Source: Pycnococcus provasolii
Taxonomy: Eukaryota; Chlorophyta; Pseudoscourfieldiophyceae; Pseudoscourfieldiales; Pycnococcaceae
Length of the DNA: 64,000 nt
Reading direction: 5' to 3'
Assembly: GCA_938743325.2 (NCBI GenBank)
Contig: OW568900.1
Location: 62,001 to 126,000, forward strand
In this document: in pieces, positions 9,321 through 18,193 of the stretch
How positions within the stretch are numbered: the first letter of the stretch is position 1
Layout: the number at the start of each line of letters is the position of its first letter
Program-made: the position numbers and the translations under genes
The notes under the pieces: model-generated
Databases searched by the model: none
The model's input: only the letters and a program-made list of their open reading frames with translations
Told to the model about the DNA's origin: nothing

Positions 9321-12300
9321 ATGGCAATGGACTCACTCAACATTAGTCGTCTGCAAACACTCTTGTTAGGTTGCCTCGTTCCGGACAACGTTAGCAGAAA
9401 AGAGTCAGAGTCTGCTTTAAAAGAACTTACCAAAGGCAAAACGGGAATTCTACTCTTAGCATCGGGACTTAGTGGGTCGTCAGATGCGGCGTCAAGGCAA
9501 CTATGCGGTGTTCTCCTCAGGAAGAAAGTTGCCGCAAACTGGAGAAAACTCTCATTACCCCAAAGACAACAAATCAAAGCGTCCATAGCGCAGCAATTCG
9601 TCAACGAAACGTCCATGCTCGCCCGTCGAGGACTCGTCGCGGCTGCAGCCGCAATCGCGAGAATGGATATGCCCGCAGGCGCGTGGCCGGAACTCATGCC
9701 GCTCCTGCACCAACTGAGCACGTCGCCAGACGCGAAACACAGAGAAACATCCATAGAAGTGCTCGGAAGACTCGCGCAGGACATGTCCGACGTCCTGCGC
9801 AAACACGCGGGGGAACTGTGCCCCATATTCGCGGCGGCGTTGGCTGACGCCGTTCCCGCAGTCAGGGCGGCAGCCATGACGGGAGTCGGCGCACTCGCAG
9901 AGATGGTCTACGCCGTAGAGTACGGCGAAGACGACGACGATCCGGCGCAAGCGCCGCAGCTTACAGGGACGTTCGCGCACGCCGCGCAGGCGGCGGAGCA
10001 CGTATCCACGCTCGTGCCGCCGCTGCTGCGTGCCATGACCGCCGCGCTCACGGAGGGCGACGAGACGACCGCCATGGCGGCGTTCGAAACGTGCAGAGAA
10101 CTCGTAGAGGCGCCATCAAGCGTACTCAAGCCGCACGTCGCGCAGTTCGTGGACTTTTTCCTGCAGGTTTGCCGCGAGCGGAGGTTTGCCATCGCCACGC
10201 GAGAGTCGGCAATGGAGGTGATTTCGTGGATCGCGCAGTACCGGCGAAAGTACCTTCTAGGTGGTGGCGCCGTGGGATCGACGACGACGACGACGCCCGA
10301 CCTCGTCGTGCCGACATTCCAGGCGCTGCTTCCCCTGCTGCAGGAGGAGGAGGGTGCGGACGGTGGAGACGATCCCGAGGAGAACGACGACGACGACGAC
10401 GACGAGTCAGCCACCAGCGTCGGCAGCGCGGCATATCGCTGCCTCGACAAGCTCGCGTGCAACCTTCCCGCAAAGCGCGTCGCGCCTATCGTCGCGGTGT
10501 TCGCGCAGCAGGCTGCTGAGCAGCCTCATTGGAGCTGGCGTCTCGCCGCGGTGAGAAGCCTCGCTACGACAGTCGAGGGATGTGCGCAGAAATTCGCCAA
10601 GGATGCCTCCAGTGCGCTTGGTATCGTGTGCCGAAGCCTCGCCGACACGGAGAGCACGAAGGTGGTTGCGTGCGCGTCGCTCGCGCTTGGGCAGTTTGCA
10701 CAGCACATGCAGAACGAAACGAGGTGCTTGAGCCACGTGGTATTTCCCGCGCTGTACGCCGCCTTCGACGCAGCCATGGCGCGCATCGGAGGTGCAACAG
10801 CCGTCTCGAAGCCGTCGGGGGCAATGCACGTAATGCACGACACCTTACTGAATGACCTGTGCTACGCACTCGATGCACTGTGCGAAGCTGTAGATCGCCG
10901 ACGCATGGCGCCGCAGCTCGGTCCGACGTGCCAGCGCCTTGGCCAGCTGCTTGCGCTGGGAAATCAGGTGGACGCCGTCGGGCGGCTGTCAGGGGCGGCA
11001 CCCGCGGGAAGTCGCCACGAGCGCTGGAATGACGCCGTGGCTGGCGCATTTGGGGCGCTCGCGAGCGCGGCGTGCTCTTGTGAGGAGGACTTTGGACCGT
11101 ACGCCAAGGAGCTTCTTCCTGCGCTTCTGCCATATATCGCGCTGCCCAAGCCTGGTGAACTGCTTCCCGGCAGCGGCGTTCAAGCCTCGAATGCGCGCCG
11201 ACTTGGCTACGAGCGTGCTCGGCTGCGATCCAAGGCTCTCGAGTGCTGTGGACACTCTTTTCTCACGCTCTCCGACGCTGATGCGGAGGCACACGCGCCG
11301 GCACTTGTGGAGGCGAGCCTTGCGTACTTCGAAAATGCACACGCCGCGGCACCGGCGCTGGCTGCGCAGAAGTCGATGTCAGATACGCATCTTGAGGAGG
11401 AGATGCGAGAGCATGCGCACGGTCTTTTGGAGAAGGTGGCACAGCGCATGCGTCATGCATTTGCACCGTACTTGGCTCGTGCCGCAGCATCAGCGCTCGT
11501 GACGATGGAACAGGAGGAGAAGGACGACTTTACAACGAACATGACTGGAGGAGGTGGTGCGGCGGTGAATATGGCACAGCTGATGGGAGGTGGATATGGC
11601 GGTGGCATGGGCGGCGGCGGCGACGATGACGACGACGACGACGATGATGACGATGATGAGGAGGCGATTAGGCAGATGATGAGCGTGCGAACAGGTATCC
11701 AGGACGAGAAGGCGAGCGCGCTGTCCGCGTTGTCGTACTACGCGCGGGTTGGTGCCATTCTGCCTGGCAGCTTCGACGCGCACCTTCCCGCGATGACCAA
11801 GTACACGCGCGAGGCGATGAGAACCTTCCACCCGGACCTCAGAACTATGGCGTACAAGGCGGCGCCTGCGGTGGCACTCGCCGCGTGCGTGAGCCCGAGT
11901 GTTGATCAGGCGCAGCGCCAGCTCGTGCCCAGTCAGGCTCTCGACGCCTTGCTGAAGTCGGTCGCCGCGGAGCCGGAGAGACGAGGCGCCGCATTAGGCC
12001 TTGATGGCGTGCGTGAGCTGGTCGCTGGCTTTGGGCGTGGTGGAATTCCGCAGAAGTTATTTGACGACATTTGCACGGAAGTGCGGCGCTTCATCGAGGG
12101 CAACGCCAGCTGCCAGGCGGGTGACGAGGACGACGACGAGGACGACGAAGATGGCGAGGGTGTATTTGGAGGTGGATACGAAGGCGACGACGACGGTGAG
12201 GACGACGACGAGGACGACGACTCGATGTTCGGTGGAGATGACCTTGGCGAGGAACAGGAGGCTGATGACGAGGAGGGCATTCTGGAGACGTCAGGTGAGG

Positions 12301-13466
12301 TGGTGAGTGCGCTTGTTGCCTCCGGTGCGTCGACTGGATGGTACACCGCCAAGCACTCGAAGCGACACGCCGCGGCGGTCTTCAAGCGTATGGGCTGCCC
12401 GATCGTAGAGAAGACTCAGAAGAAGGCGAAGAAGAAGAAGGGCAAGGCGGCAGTGGCGGCGCAGGAGGAGGAGGAGGAGGGCGACGTTCCTGACTACGTT
12501 ACAGTCGCGTGCTTGGGAATCATCAGCGAGCTATGCGAGGCGCTGACGAAGCTCGAGGATCCGAACATTACCGCGGCGTTGTGCGCACCATTTGCGGAGC
12601 ACGGATTCCACGCGCTCACGTCGGTGATACGCGCAGGCCTTCCCGGAGCGACGCCAGCGCACATTCTCACCGCCTCGACGTTGGAGATGTCTCCAAGCAT
12701 GCGACTGGGTGCAATTCGCAACTCGAGCTACGGCCTCGGATGCCTGCTGACGTGCCTTCCTCCCGCACAGGCTGCCGCCGCGGCATGCTCAGGTGCCGCG
12801 GACGTGCTTTGCGAATTCGTGGAGCGTGCGAACCGCGAGCAGTCGGCAACGAGTCAGCTGTCGGCAGATGAGCGCGAGGGTGGCGATGTCGACGCCGCTG
12901 TGGATAATTGCGCAGGTGCGCTCGGCCGCATCGTCACGGCGATGTGCCATGCATGGTCAGCCGGCGGTGGCTCACTTCCCGCGGAGGCGTCGCGCGTCTT
13001 CACGCGAAGTTTAGACGCTCTCGTCGTCCGCGGCGGATTGCCCCTTCGCGATGACCTCGGCGAGGGACCTCCCGTAGCTGCGGCTCTCGCAGATGCGGTT
13101 GCCCTTGCGGCTGCACCAGCGGATGTGGTGGCGCACGTGGCGCAGCGCCACAATGCAATCATGAGCGCATGGGCGGCCAGCCTGCTCGCGGATGCCGGCA
13201 CGTCGAATCCATCCGTGGCTGCCGAGCTGGCCGCAATGCAGTCCCTGTACGCATCCGCCTCGGCGCTCGCGGCGCAGAACAACACTCCGTGGGTTCTCGA
13301 ATCAGACATCGCACCCAGGGCTGCACGCCTGCGCATCGAGCGCGCGATGCGCCTGAAGAGCGTGGTGGCAAGAGGCGTTGCTTCGATGGGCGCGGCGGCG
13401 GCGACTGCCGCTGCATCGTCGCTCGACGAAGCGAGTCGAATGGCTGTGCAGTCGGCTTGTGCTTGA
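9321..13466 (+). CDS. IPO4: Importin-beta family karyopherin, importin-4/Kap123-like
   Basis: 1381 residues, built of HEAT-like helical repeats. The N-terminal third matches the importin-4/plant IMB4 layout: LLRKKVAANWRKLSLPQRQQ, PAGAWPELMPLL and the EVISWIAQYRRKYL repeat. Mid-protein TGIQDEKASALSALSYYA resembles the segment conserved in IPO4 and yeast Kap123. It would carry cargoes such as ribosomal proteins and histones into the nucleus, with release by Ran-GTP (family knowledge). It is about 300 residues longer than animal IPO4. Much of the excess is acidic insertion: Asp runs near residues 350, 770 and 935-975, plus a Lys-rich stretch near 1035. The start ATG at 9321 sits in a good context (gccATGG). 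No intron is evident. Confidence 0.88.
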   Translation: MAMDSLNISRLQTLLLGCLVPDNVSRKESESALKELTKGKTGILLLASGLSGSSDAASRQLCGVLLRKKVAANWRKLSLPQRQQIKASIAQQFVNETSMLARRGLVAAAAAIARMDMPAGAWPELMPLLHQLSTSPDAKHRETSIEVLGRLAQDMSDVLRKHAGELCPIFAAALADAVPAVRAAAMTGVGALAEMVYAVEYGEDDDDPAQAPQLTGTFAHAAQAAEHVSTLVPPLLRAMTAALTEGDETTAMAAFETCRELVEAPSSVLKPHVAQFVDFFLQVCRERRFAIATRESAMEVISWIAQYRRKYLLGGGAVGSTTTTTPDLVVPTFQALLPLLQEEEGADGGDDPEENDDDDDDESATSVGSAAYRCLDKLACNLPAKRVAPIVAVFAQQAAEQPHWSWRLAAVRSLATTVEGCAQKFAKDASSALGIVCRSLADTESTKVVACASLALGQFAQHMQNETRCLSHVVFPALYAAFDAAMARIGGATAVSKPSGAMHVMHDTLLNDLCYALDALCEAVDRRRMAPQLGPTCQRLGQLLALGNQVDAVGRLSGAAPAGSRHERWNDAVAGAFGALASAACSCEEDFGPYAKELLPALLPYIALPKPGELLPGSGVQASNARRLGYERARLRSKALECCGHSFLTLSDADAEAHAPALVEASLAYFENAHAAAPALAAQKSMSDTHLEEEMREHAHGLLEKVAQRMRHAFAPYLARAAASALVTMEQEEKDDFTTNMTGGGGAAVNMAQLMGGGYGGGMGGGGDDDDDDDDDDDDEEAIRQMMSVRTGIQDEKASALSALSYYARVGAILPGSFDAHLPAMTKYTREAMRTFHPDLRTMAYKAAPAVALAACVSPSVDQAQRQLVPSQALDALLKSVAAEPERRGAALGLDGVRELVAGFGRGGIPQKLFDDICTEVRRFIEGNASCQAGDEDDDEDDEDGEGVFGGGYEGDDDGEDDDEDDDSMFGGDDLGEEQEADDEEGILETSGEVVSALVASGASTGWYTAKHSKRHAAAVFKRMGCPIVEKTQKKAKKKKGKAAVAAQEEEEEGDVPDYVTVACLGIISELCEALTKLEDPNITAALCAPFAEHGFHALTSVIRAGLPGATPAHILTASTLEMSPSMRLGAIRNSSYGLGCLLTCLPPAQAAAAACSGAADVLCEFVERANREQSATSQLSADEREGGDVDAAVDNCAGALGRIVTAMCHAWSAGGGSLPAEASRVFTRSLDALVVRGGLPLRDDLGEGPPVAAALADAVALAAAPADVVAHVAQRHNAIMSAWAASLLADAGTSNPSVAAELAAMQSLYASASALAAQNNTPWVLESDIAPRAARLRIERAMRLKSVVARGVASMGAAAATAAASSLDEASRMAVQSACA

Positions 13467-13544
13467 TGTTGAATCATGGAAAATCGAATGTTACAAATCT
13501 GTTATTTGCTGTTTTTTGTTTTTTGTTTTCTTTGATTTTACTAT

Positions 13545-15008
13545 TCAGATCCAGCCACCCTCTTTCAACTTTCGCGGCAGGTACACTTCTGTCAGATATT
13601 GGAATCCAAACGACGACAGCGCTTGAATCTCAGCCTTGACTTTCCTCTTCACCATCAGCTGTAGCTCCTTCACCCACTCCGGTCGCGCTTGCACAAAGTC
13701 TTCCTTAAGAAGGTCTTGCCCCGTCTTGATGTCCGCATCTGTCATCTTCAGGCGGCATTGCTCGGGAATGTTGAACGCGTCGAGATCGCTTGGAAGTACA
13801 CCAAGCCACTTGATGTCTGGCGTCGTGAGGTTGAACGAGTCGTACGACATGTTCTTCGACCCGCTCGAGTACACGGACAGAATTTTCAGTCCGTACGGGT
13901 CCGAGTCGACGAGAGCGAGCACGGGTATGCAGAGGTCACGTCGCAACTTTCGCAGAAACAGCCTCGTCGCGACGTCAGGCTGTCCCTTGGCTGTGACGAT
14001 CACGCAAGGGTACTTATTGTAGAATCGATCTTCTGCGAGCCGCATGAACGCGGCATCTTTTTCGACGAGCAGTATGAACAGCGCGTCGCTTTCCATTTTC
14101 GAAACCTTATCTACGTTCGGCGGGATCGCCTTACCACCCACGCCCATCTTCGTGCAGTCGATGGCGTCGCCGTCCTCCTCGAATCGCAGCCTTCCGACGA
14201 CGACACCCTTTTCGGACGCGACGACGTGCAGGCTTGAGCGCGTGCACCCGAGCATGCAGCTGACGTCGTCGAGAATGTTGTCGGAGTCACGCTGGTCGAC
14301 GAACAGCTTGACGTCAGTGTAGAAGAGGTCTCGTTTCGTGACGTGTATGCGCTTCAGGCATAGTTCGTGAATTAGCTGAAGGACTCTCGTGGTGAGCGCG
14401 CACTTGCGCACGGTGCCGACTTGCCCGAACGGCCTTGGTGTGACTTTGTCCCGCAGGACGATGCGGTCGAGTTCTGGTATGTACAGCTGGTTGGCGTTCC
14501 CTCGCGAGGGTACCATGTACGCGAATCCTGAGCCACCACCTCCTGAGGCAGCCGCTTGTTCTCCTGAGGCAGCCGCGTCCGTTCCTGCTTGAATGGCTTG
14601 GTTTCCCAAGATGGACTTGACGACAGCGAGCACCGCCGCTTCGATTTCCAGTCGAATGTCGTCCGGACCTTTGTCGACGACTTCACGAATAGCCTCGGAC
14701 GTCATTCCGTGAGCGGACGCACCTGCAGAACCAGCCCCCGCTCCTCCTAACGACGCAGAACCCCAACCGGCACCACCAGCAGCATCTTTCGTGAAAGAGA
14801 CGAGTGCAGAAAGGAATGGAAGCGTGGCAAGAATCTCAAAAGGGGTCGCCGACGGACCAGGATGGGTGAGATTCAAATTCAAATCACCACCATCAGCCTT
14901 ACGTTTTTTACTACTCTTACCAGAGGCACCACCACCAGGCGGAGGAGGAGGCACCTTCACCTTGGAAGCAGAGGCAGGTGTTTGAGAACGAGAACGAGGA
15001 GGCGCCAT
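13545..15008 (-). CDS. TOP6A: DNA topoisomerase VI subunit A, plant type (SPO11-3/RHL2/BIN5)
   Basis: 487 residues, start ATG 15008. After ~50 residues of basic, proline-rich leader comes the Spo11/TopoVI-A core. The catalytic tyrosine is Y230 in [11 protein letters not shown], with [20 protein letters not shown] following. The TOPRIM metal-binding acids are E316 in LLVEKDAAF and D368/D370 in [15 protein letters not shown]. The C-terminus ([20 protein letters not shown]) is almost plant-like. This is the somatic topoisomerase VI paralogue that works with TOP6B in decatenation and endoreduplication in plants, not the meiotic SPO11-1/-2. Family assignment is firm and all key residues are intact. 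A TOP6B partner is not in the window. The 5' end is divergent from the M20 peptidase across about 300 bp. Confidence 0.95.
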   Translation of the reverse strand: MAPPRSRSQTPASASKVKVPPPPPGGGASGKSSKKRKADGGDLNLNLTHPGPSATPFEILATLPFLSALVSFTKDAAGGAGWGSASLGGAGAGSAGASAHGMTSEAIREVVDKGPDDIRLEIEAAVLAVVKSILGNQAIQAGTDAAASGEQAAASGGGGSGFAYMVPSRGNANQLYIPELDRIVLRDKVTPRPFGQVGTVRKCALTTRVLQLIHELCLKRIHVTKRDLFYTDVKLFVDQRDSDNILDDVSCMLGCTRSSLHVVASEKGVVVGRLRFEEDGDAIDCTKMGVGGKAIPPNVDKVSKMESDALFILLVEKDAAFMRLAEDRFYNKYPCVIVTAKGQPDVATRLFLRKLRRDLCIPVLALVDSDPYGLKILSVYSSGSKNMSYDSFNLTTPDIKWLGVLPSDLDAFNIPEQCRLKMTDADIKTGQDLLKEDFVQARPEWVKELQLMVKRKVKAEIQALSSFGFQYLTEVYLPRKLKEGGWI

Positions 15009-15091
15009 GAATATTCGAGACGGAATGGACGGAATGACAGGGCCCAGGGTGGAGGGGGAATGGCGGATGATGAAAGCGCCAAACCAAGAAT

Positions 15092-15170
15092 AACCCTAGT
15101 TCTAACCCTAGTTCTAACCCTAGTTCTAACCCTAACCCTAATCCAATACCCTAATCCAATCCCCTAATCC
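15092..15170. repeat. Telomere-like / telo-box repeat in a divergent promoter
   Basis: Three AACCCTAGTTCT units are followed by AACCCTAACCCT and CCCTAATCC variants, about 79 bp, 84 bp upstream of TOP6A and 140 bp upstream of the peptidase ATG. It resembles interstitial telomeric DNA. AACCCTA boxes also serve as promoter elements in plants (telo-boxes). Confidence 0.8.
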
Positions 15171-15309
15171 TCACTCCTCCTCCTCCTCCGTTGTCTCATT
15201 CTTCCGGAAATTCCCTGCCGTTACGTTCCCTTCCCTTCTCCAGAAGAAGAAGAATCCCCTGGAGAAAAGTGTGGCGTCGTCCCATCATGCGTTCGGGATA
15301 CCACACATA

Positions 15310-16866
15310 ATGCACGTGTTAATGTTACCACCAGTGCTCGGATTCATGTCAGTCATTGTCGCCTTTGCAGCCTTTGTTATAAGTGTCCTGTATCGTCGTA
15401 CCCTTCTATTAGGGAACGACTTCCGTCCTCATGTCGACCTTCACGGGGGAGAATTCACAGGTTCGTCGTACTCCTCTGATTCTTTAGCGCGTTCGTTAGC
15501 CGCGTTAATCCAGTGTCCGTCCGTCTCCTTGGACTCTCGTGACTCATCGTCATCTGCTGGTGACTCATCATCCTCGGCGTTCGCTTGTGTTCACGACGCA
15601 CTTTTCGAGAAGTTTCCCACCGCACACGCCGTCCTCGCGCTCACGAAAGTTGCAAAGCACTCCCTGCTGTACGAATGGAAAGGATCGGATTCGACGCTCG
15701 AACCGCTGCTACTTGTCGCGCACATTGACGTCGTGCCCGTCTCCGCGGAACAAAAAGCCATGTGGTCACACGAACCGTTCGGGGGAGAAATTGTCGACAA
15801 CCGCGTGTGGGGAAGAGGGGCGCTCGACGTCAAAGACCGCGTCGTCGCGCAACTCGCCGCCGTCGAAGCGCTCGTCGCCAGGGGAGTCAGACAACCGAAA
15901 CGCACGGTGTACTTCGCGTACGGACACGACGAGGAGGTTATGGGATACCGCGGTGCGGGTGCCATTGCAAAGGAACTCAAGAGGAGAGGCGTGGCGCGGT
16001 TGGCGTGCGTCGTCGACGAGGGAGGTGCCGTCGTCAAGGGCGCATTGCCTGGGCTCGCGAAACACATGGAGTACGCCGCGGTTGGGACGTCCGAAAAGGG
16101 GTACCTGAACGTGCGTTTGCGATCCACCATGGCTGGTGGCCACGCGGCATGGCCTCCGGCGCAGGGTTCGCCCGTCACCGCGATTGGACGTGCGCTCGCA
16201 GCCATACACGAAAATCCTCTGCCGCTTCGCCTCACGCCGCCCGTCGTCGCCATGCTCGAGCGCGCGGTGCCATTCGTCTCGGAGCCGCTGCGAACGATTT
16301 TCGCCAACACGCACGTGTTCGGTCCGATTGTCGCGCGCGTGTTCAGCGGCAAGTCGCCGAAGACAGCCGCGATGGTGCGAACGACGATCGCCGCGACGAA
16401 GGTGCTCGGAGGCGACAAGAGCAACGTCGTTCCTGCCGCCGCCGAGGCGTGGCTGAACGTGCGCGTGCTTCCCGGCGAGAAGGCGAGAGACGCGGTGTCG
16501 GCGATTCGCGACCGCGTCGCTCACCTCGGCGTGGAGGTGGATGCGATTGAGGATGACGAGCACCACGTGTTCGATCCGGCACCCATCTCGCCGTACGGAT
16601 CGGATGTTCCCGCGTGGGTGGCGCTCGAGCGCGCATTTCACCGAACGTACGGACGAGATGTCATCATGGCACCGATGGTGATGATGGGAGGCACGGACAG
16701 CAAGCACTACGTCACGATGACGGACACCGTGTACCGCATGGGACCGCGTTTAACTGACGCGGAGATTTCGAGCGTGCATGGCGCGGACGAGAGCATTGGC
16801 GTCGACACGCTGGTGGACGAGGCGCGGCTGTTTGAGAACTTCGTCGCGCTGTACTGCGTGGACTGA
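15310..16866 (+). CDS. M20 family metallopeptidase, PM20D1/CPS1-like, with N-terminal membrane anchor
   Basis: 518 residues from ATG 15310; the frame is open upstream but only via GTG. A hydrophobic segment at about residues 4-28 is a signal anchor. Catalytic and metal residues of the M20 fold are present: H138 and D140 in VAHIDVVPVS, D173 in GRGALDVKD, E208-E209 in GHDEEVMGYRGAG, D236 in VVDEGG, and the late metal ligand region GGTDSKHY, then SSVHGADESI. A dimerisation domain lies between (GGHAAWPPAQGSPVTAIG). Length and motif order match vacuolar carboxypeptidase S and animal PM20D1, which hydrolyse or condense N-acyl amino acids or peptides. It probably acts in the vacuole, the secretory lumen or outside the cell. 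The exact substrate is unknown. Confidence 0.92.
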   Translation: MHVLMLPPVLGFMSVIVAFAAFVISVLYRRTLLLGNDFRPHVDLHGGEFTGSSYSSDSLARSLAALIQCPSVSLDSRDSSSSAGDSSSSAFACVHDALFEKFPTAHAVLALTKVAKHSLLYEWKGSDSTLEPLLLVAHIDVVPVSAEQKAMWSHEPFGGEIVDNRVWGRGALDVKDRVVAQLAAVEALVARGVRQPKRTVYFAYGHDEEVMGYRGAGAIAKELKRRGVARLACVVDEGGAVVKGALPGLAKHMEYAAVGTSEKGYLNVRLRSTMAGGHAAWPPAQGSPVTAIGRALAAIHENPLPLRLTPPVVAMLERAVPFVSEPLRTIFANTHVFGPIVARVFSGKSPKTAAMVRTTIAATKVLGGDKSNVVPAAAEAWLNVRVLPGEKARDAVSAIRDRVAHLGVEVDAIEDDEHHVFDPAPISPYGSDVPAWVALERAFHRTYGRDVIMAPMVMMGGTDSKHYVTMTDTVYRMGPRLTDAEISSVHGADESIGVDTLVDEARLFENFVALYCVD

Positions 16867-18193
16867 CTGAGTGACTGACTAGCTGACTTGGTCAGCTGGT
16901 CGACGCAAGGCATATTAGATCGCAGCAGCATTCAGCAATAGTAGTAGTGGTAGTATTTGTGAATTCATGTAGTAGACTAGACGTAGGGTAACGACCGCCC
17001 ATCGTCGTCGTTTCCATTATTTCATTTAGTTTGAACATCGTTCTTTTCTTCTAAGAGGTAGTGTTGTCGGTATCGAGTGGATTCGTCGTCCAGCCAGCAC
17101 CCTCCAATTCCGCTCGGCGCGAGGTAGGTGCACCACGGCAAGGTGAATTCGGTGTGGTGTGTGTTTGTGAGTGCTGTAGTAGTAATTCTGTAAAGAAGAC
17201 AACAATAGAGTTTTGGATCTAGCTAAATACTACTACAGGCATCACCGGTGTCATCACCCCTCACTCACTCACTCGTCGTCCTCCACGTCGCGAGACGCAA
17301 TGAAGTTCATGGCAGCGAGCGTCCCGCTCACCGCAGTGTCGACCATCCTCGCGTTGTCGCTCTGTCCGGGATTCTCCTGGCTCGCGACGATGCTATCCAT
17401 GACGACAGTGGCAGCAAACATCTTAGGAAAAACCTCGCACATGCATGGGCTTGCTTGCGATTCTTCTCCATGTCGTCCCCGAGTGTAAACTTGGTGACGA
17501 CTCCCGCCGCCGCCAGCGCCATGAATCACGTCCTCACCCTACTACTACAATTAAATGATGCCATGTGAAATCACATCAGGACGACGATTTGTGTGACGTT
17601 GTGTGACGAAAAAACAAAATGCACCTAGGGGATACCTATTATGCATCCAGGACCTGGACTATTTCCCTCGACCAAAATGAATTCTCGATTCATCCCAAGG
17701 CAGTTCTTCAAGACGTTTTTCCAACAATTAAATCCAACCCGTCGTGATAAATTCGTCCACCCTTGGAACTCACTCCAATACTCCATTTTTGTTGATTTTC
17801 ACAACACCAAACTCAACTCAAGACGTGTCCCGAAATCGTCTTCACATCTTCTGTTCAGGGCGTCCTCCAACGATGGTTTTGCAGTCTCACAAGTCACAGA
17901 GTGGATAATAATGCAACCGCCAATAAGACGTGCTCAAGCAAGAAGTGACCGTTGACTGACCCGGACGGAGGACGCCATACATGAAGGCGTGAGTGAGTGC
18001 GTCGACGTTTGCTTTGCTTTGCTTTTGAACCGCCTCACTTGAAGTCTCTCCAGCTGCATTTATTTCGTTCGCGCGCGTATTTGTCAGCCGCTCCTCCGTT
18101 CCTTGTTCATTCTTCATTCGAGCGCGCATACCGCCGCACCCTACTACTTCGCACGTCATTCTCTACTCGTTTGAAAGAAAGTTGGAGGAAGCC
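16867..18193. other. Long spacer with short ambiguous ORFs
   Basis: 1.3 kb between the peptidase and the next gene. It starts with the 3' region of the peptidase gene (GACTGACT repeats). A possible small minus-strand gene is listed separately. A forward frame at 17641-17955 and a minus frame at 17887-18159 have no recognisable features and are not called. The last 200 bp serve as the promoter/5' UTR of the gene at 18194. Confidence 0.45.
17269..17522 (-). CDS. Possible small gene, frame-disrupted or unusually spliced
   Basis: Two overlapping minus-strand frames both look coding. One starts at ATG 17522 (MALAAAGVVTKFTLGDDMEK) and the other runs through TVVMDSIVASQENPGQ to a stop at 17269-17271 after ASRDVEDDE. 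No GT-AG pair between them gives the needed frame change. A good donor-like GTGAGT also overlaps the final stop. It could be a small real protein with a sequence error, part of a multi-exon gene, or chance. No family recognised. Confidence 0.2.

Noticed and set aside
15092-15170. True chromosome end
   Set aside because: The telomere-like units are few, degenerate and flanked by genes on both sides.
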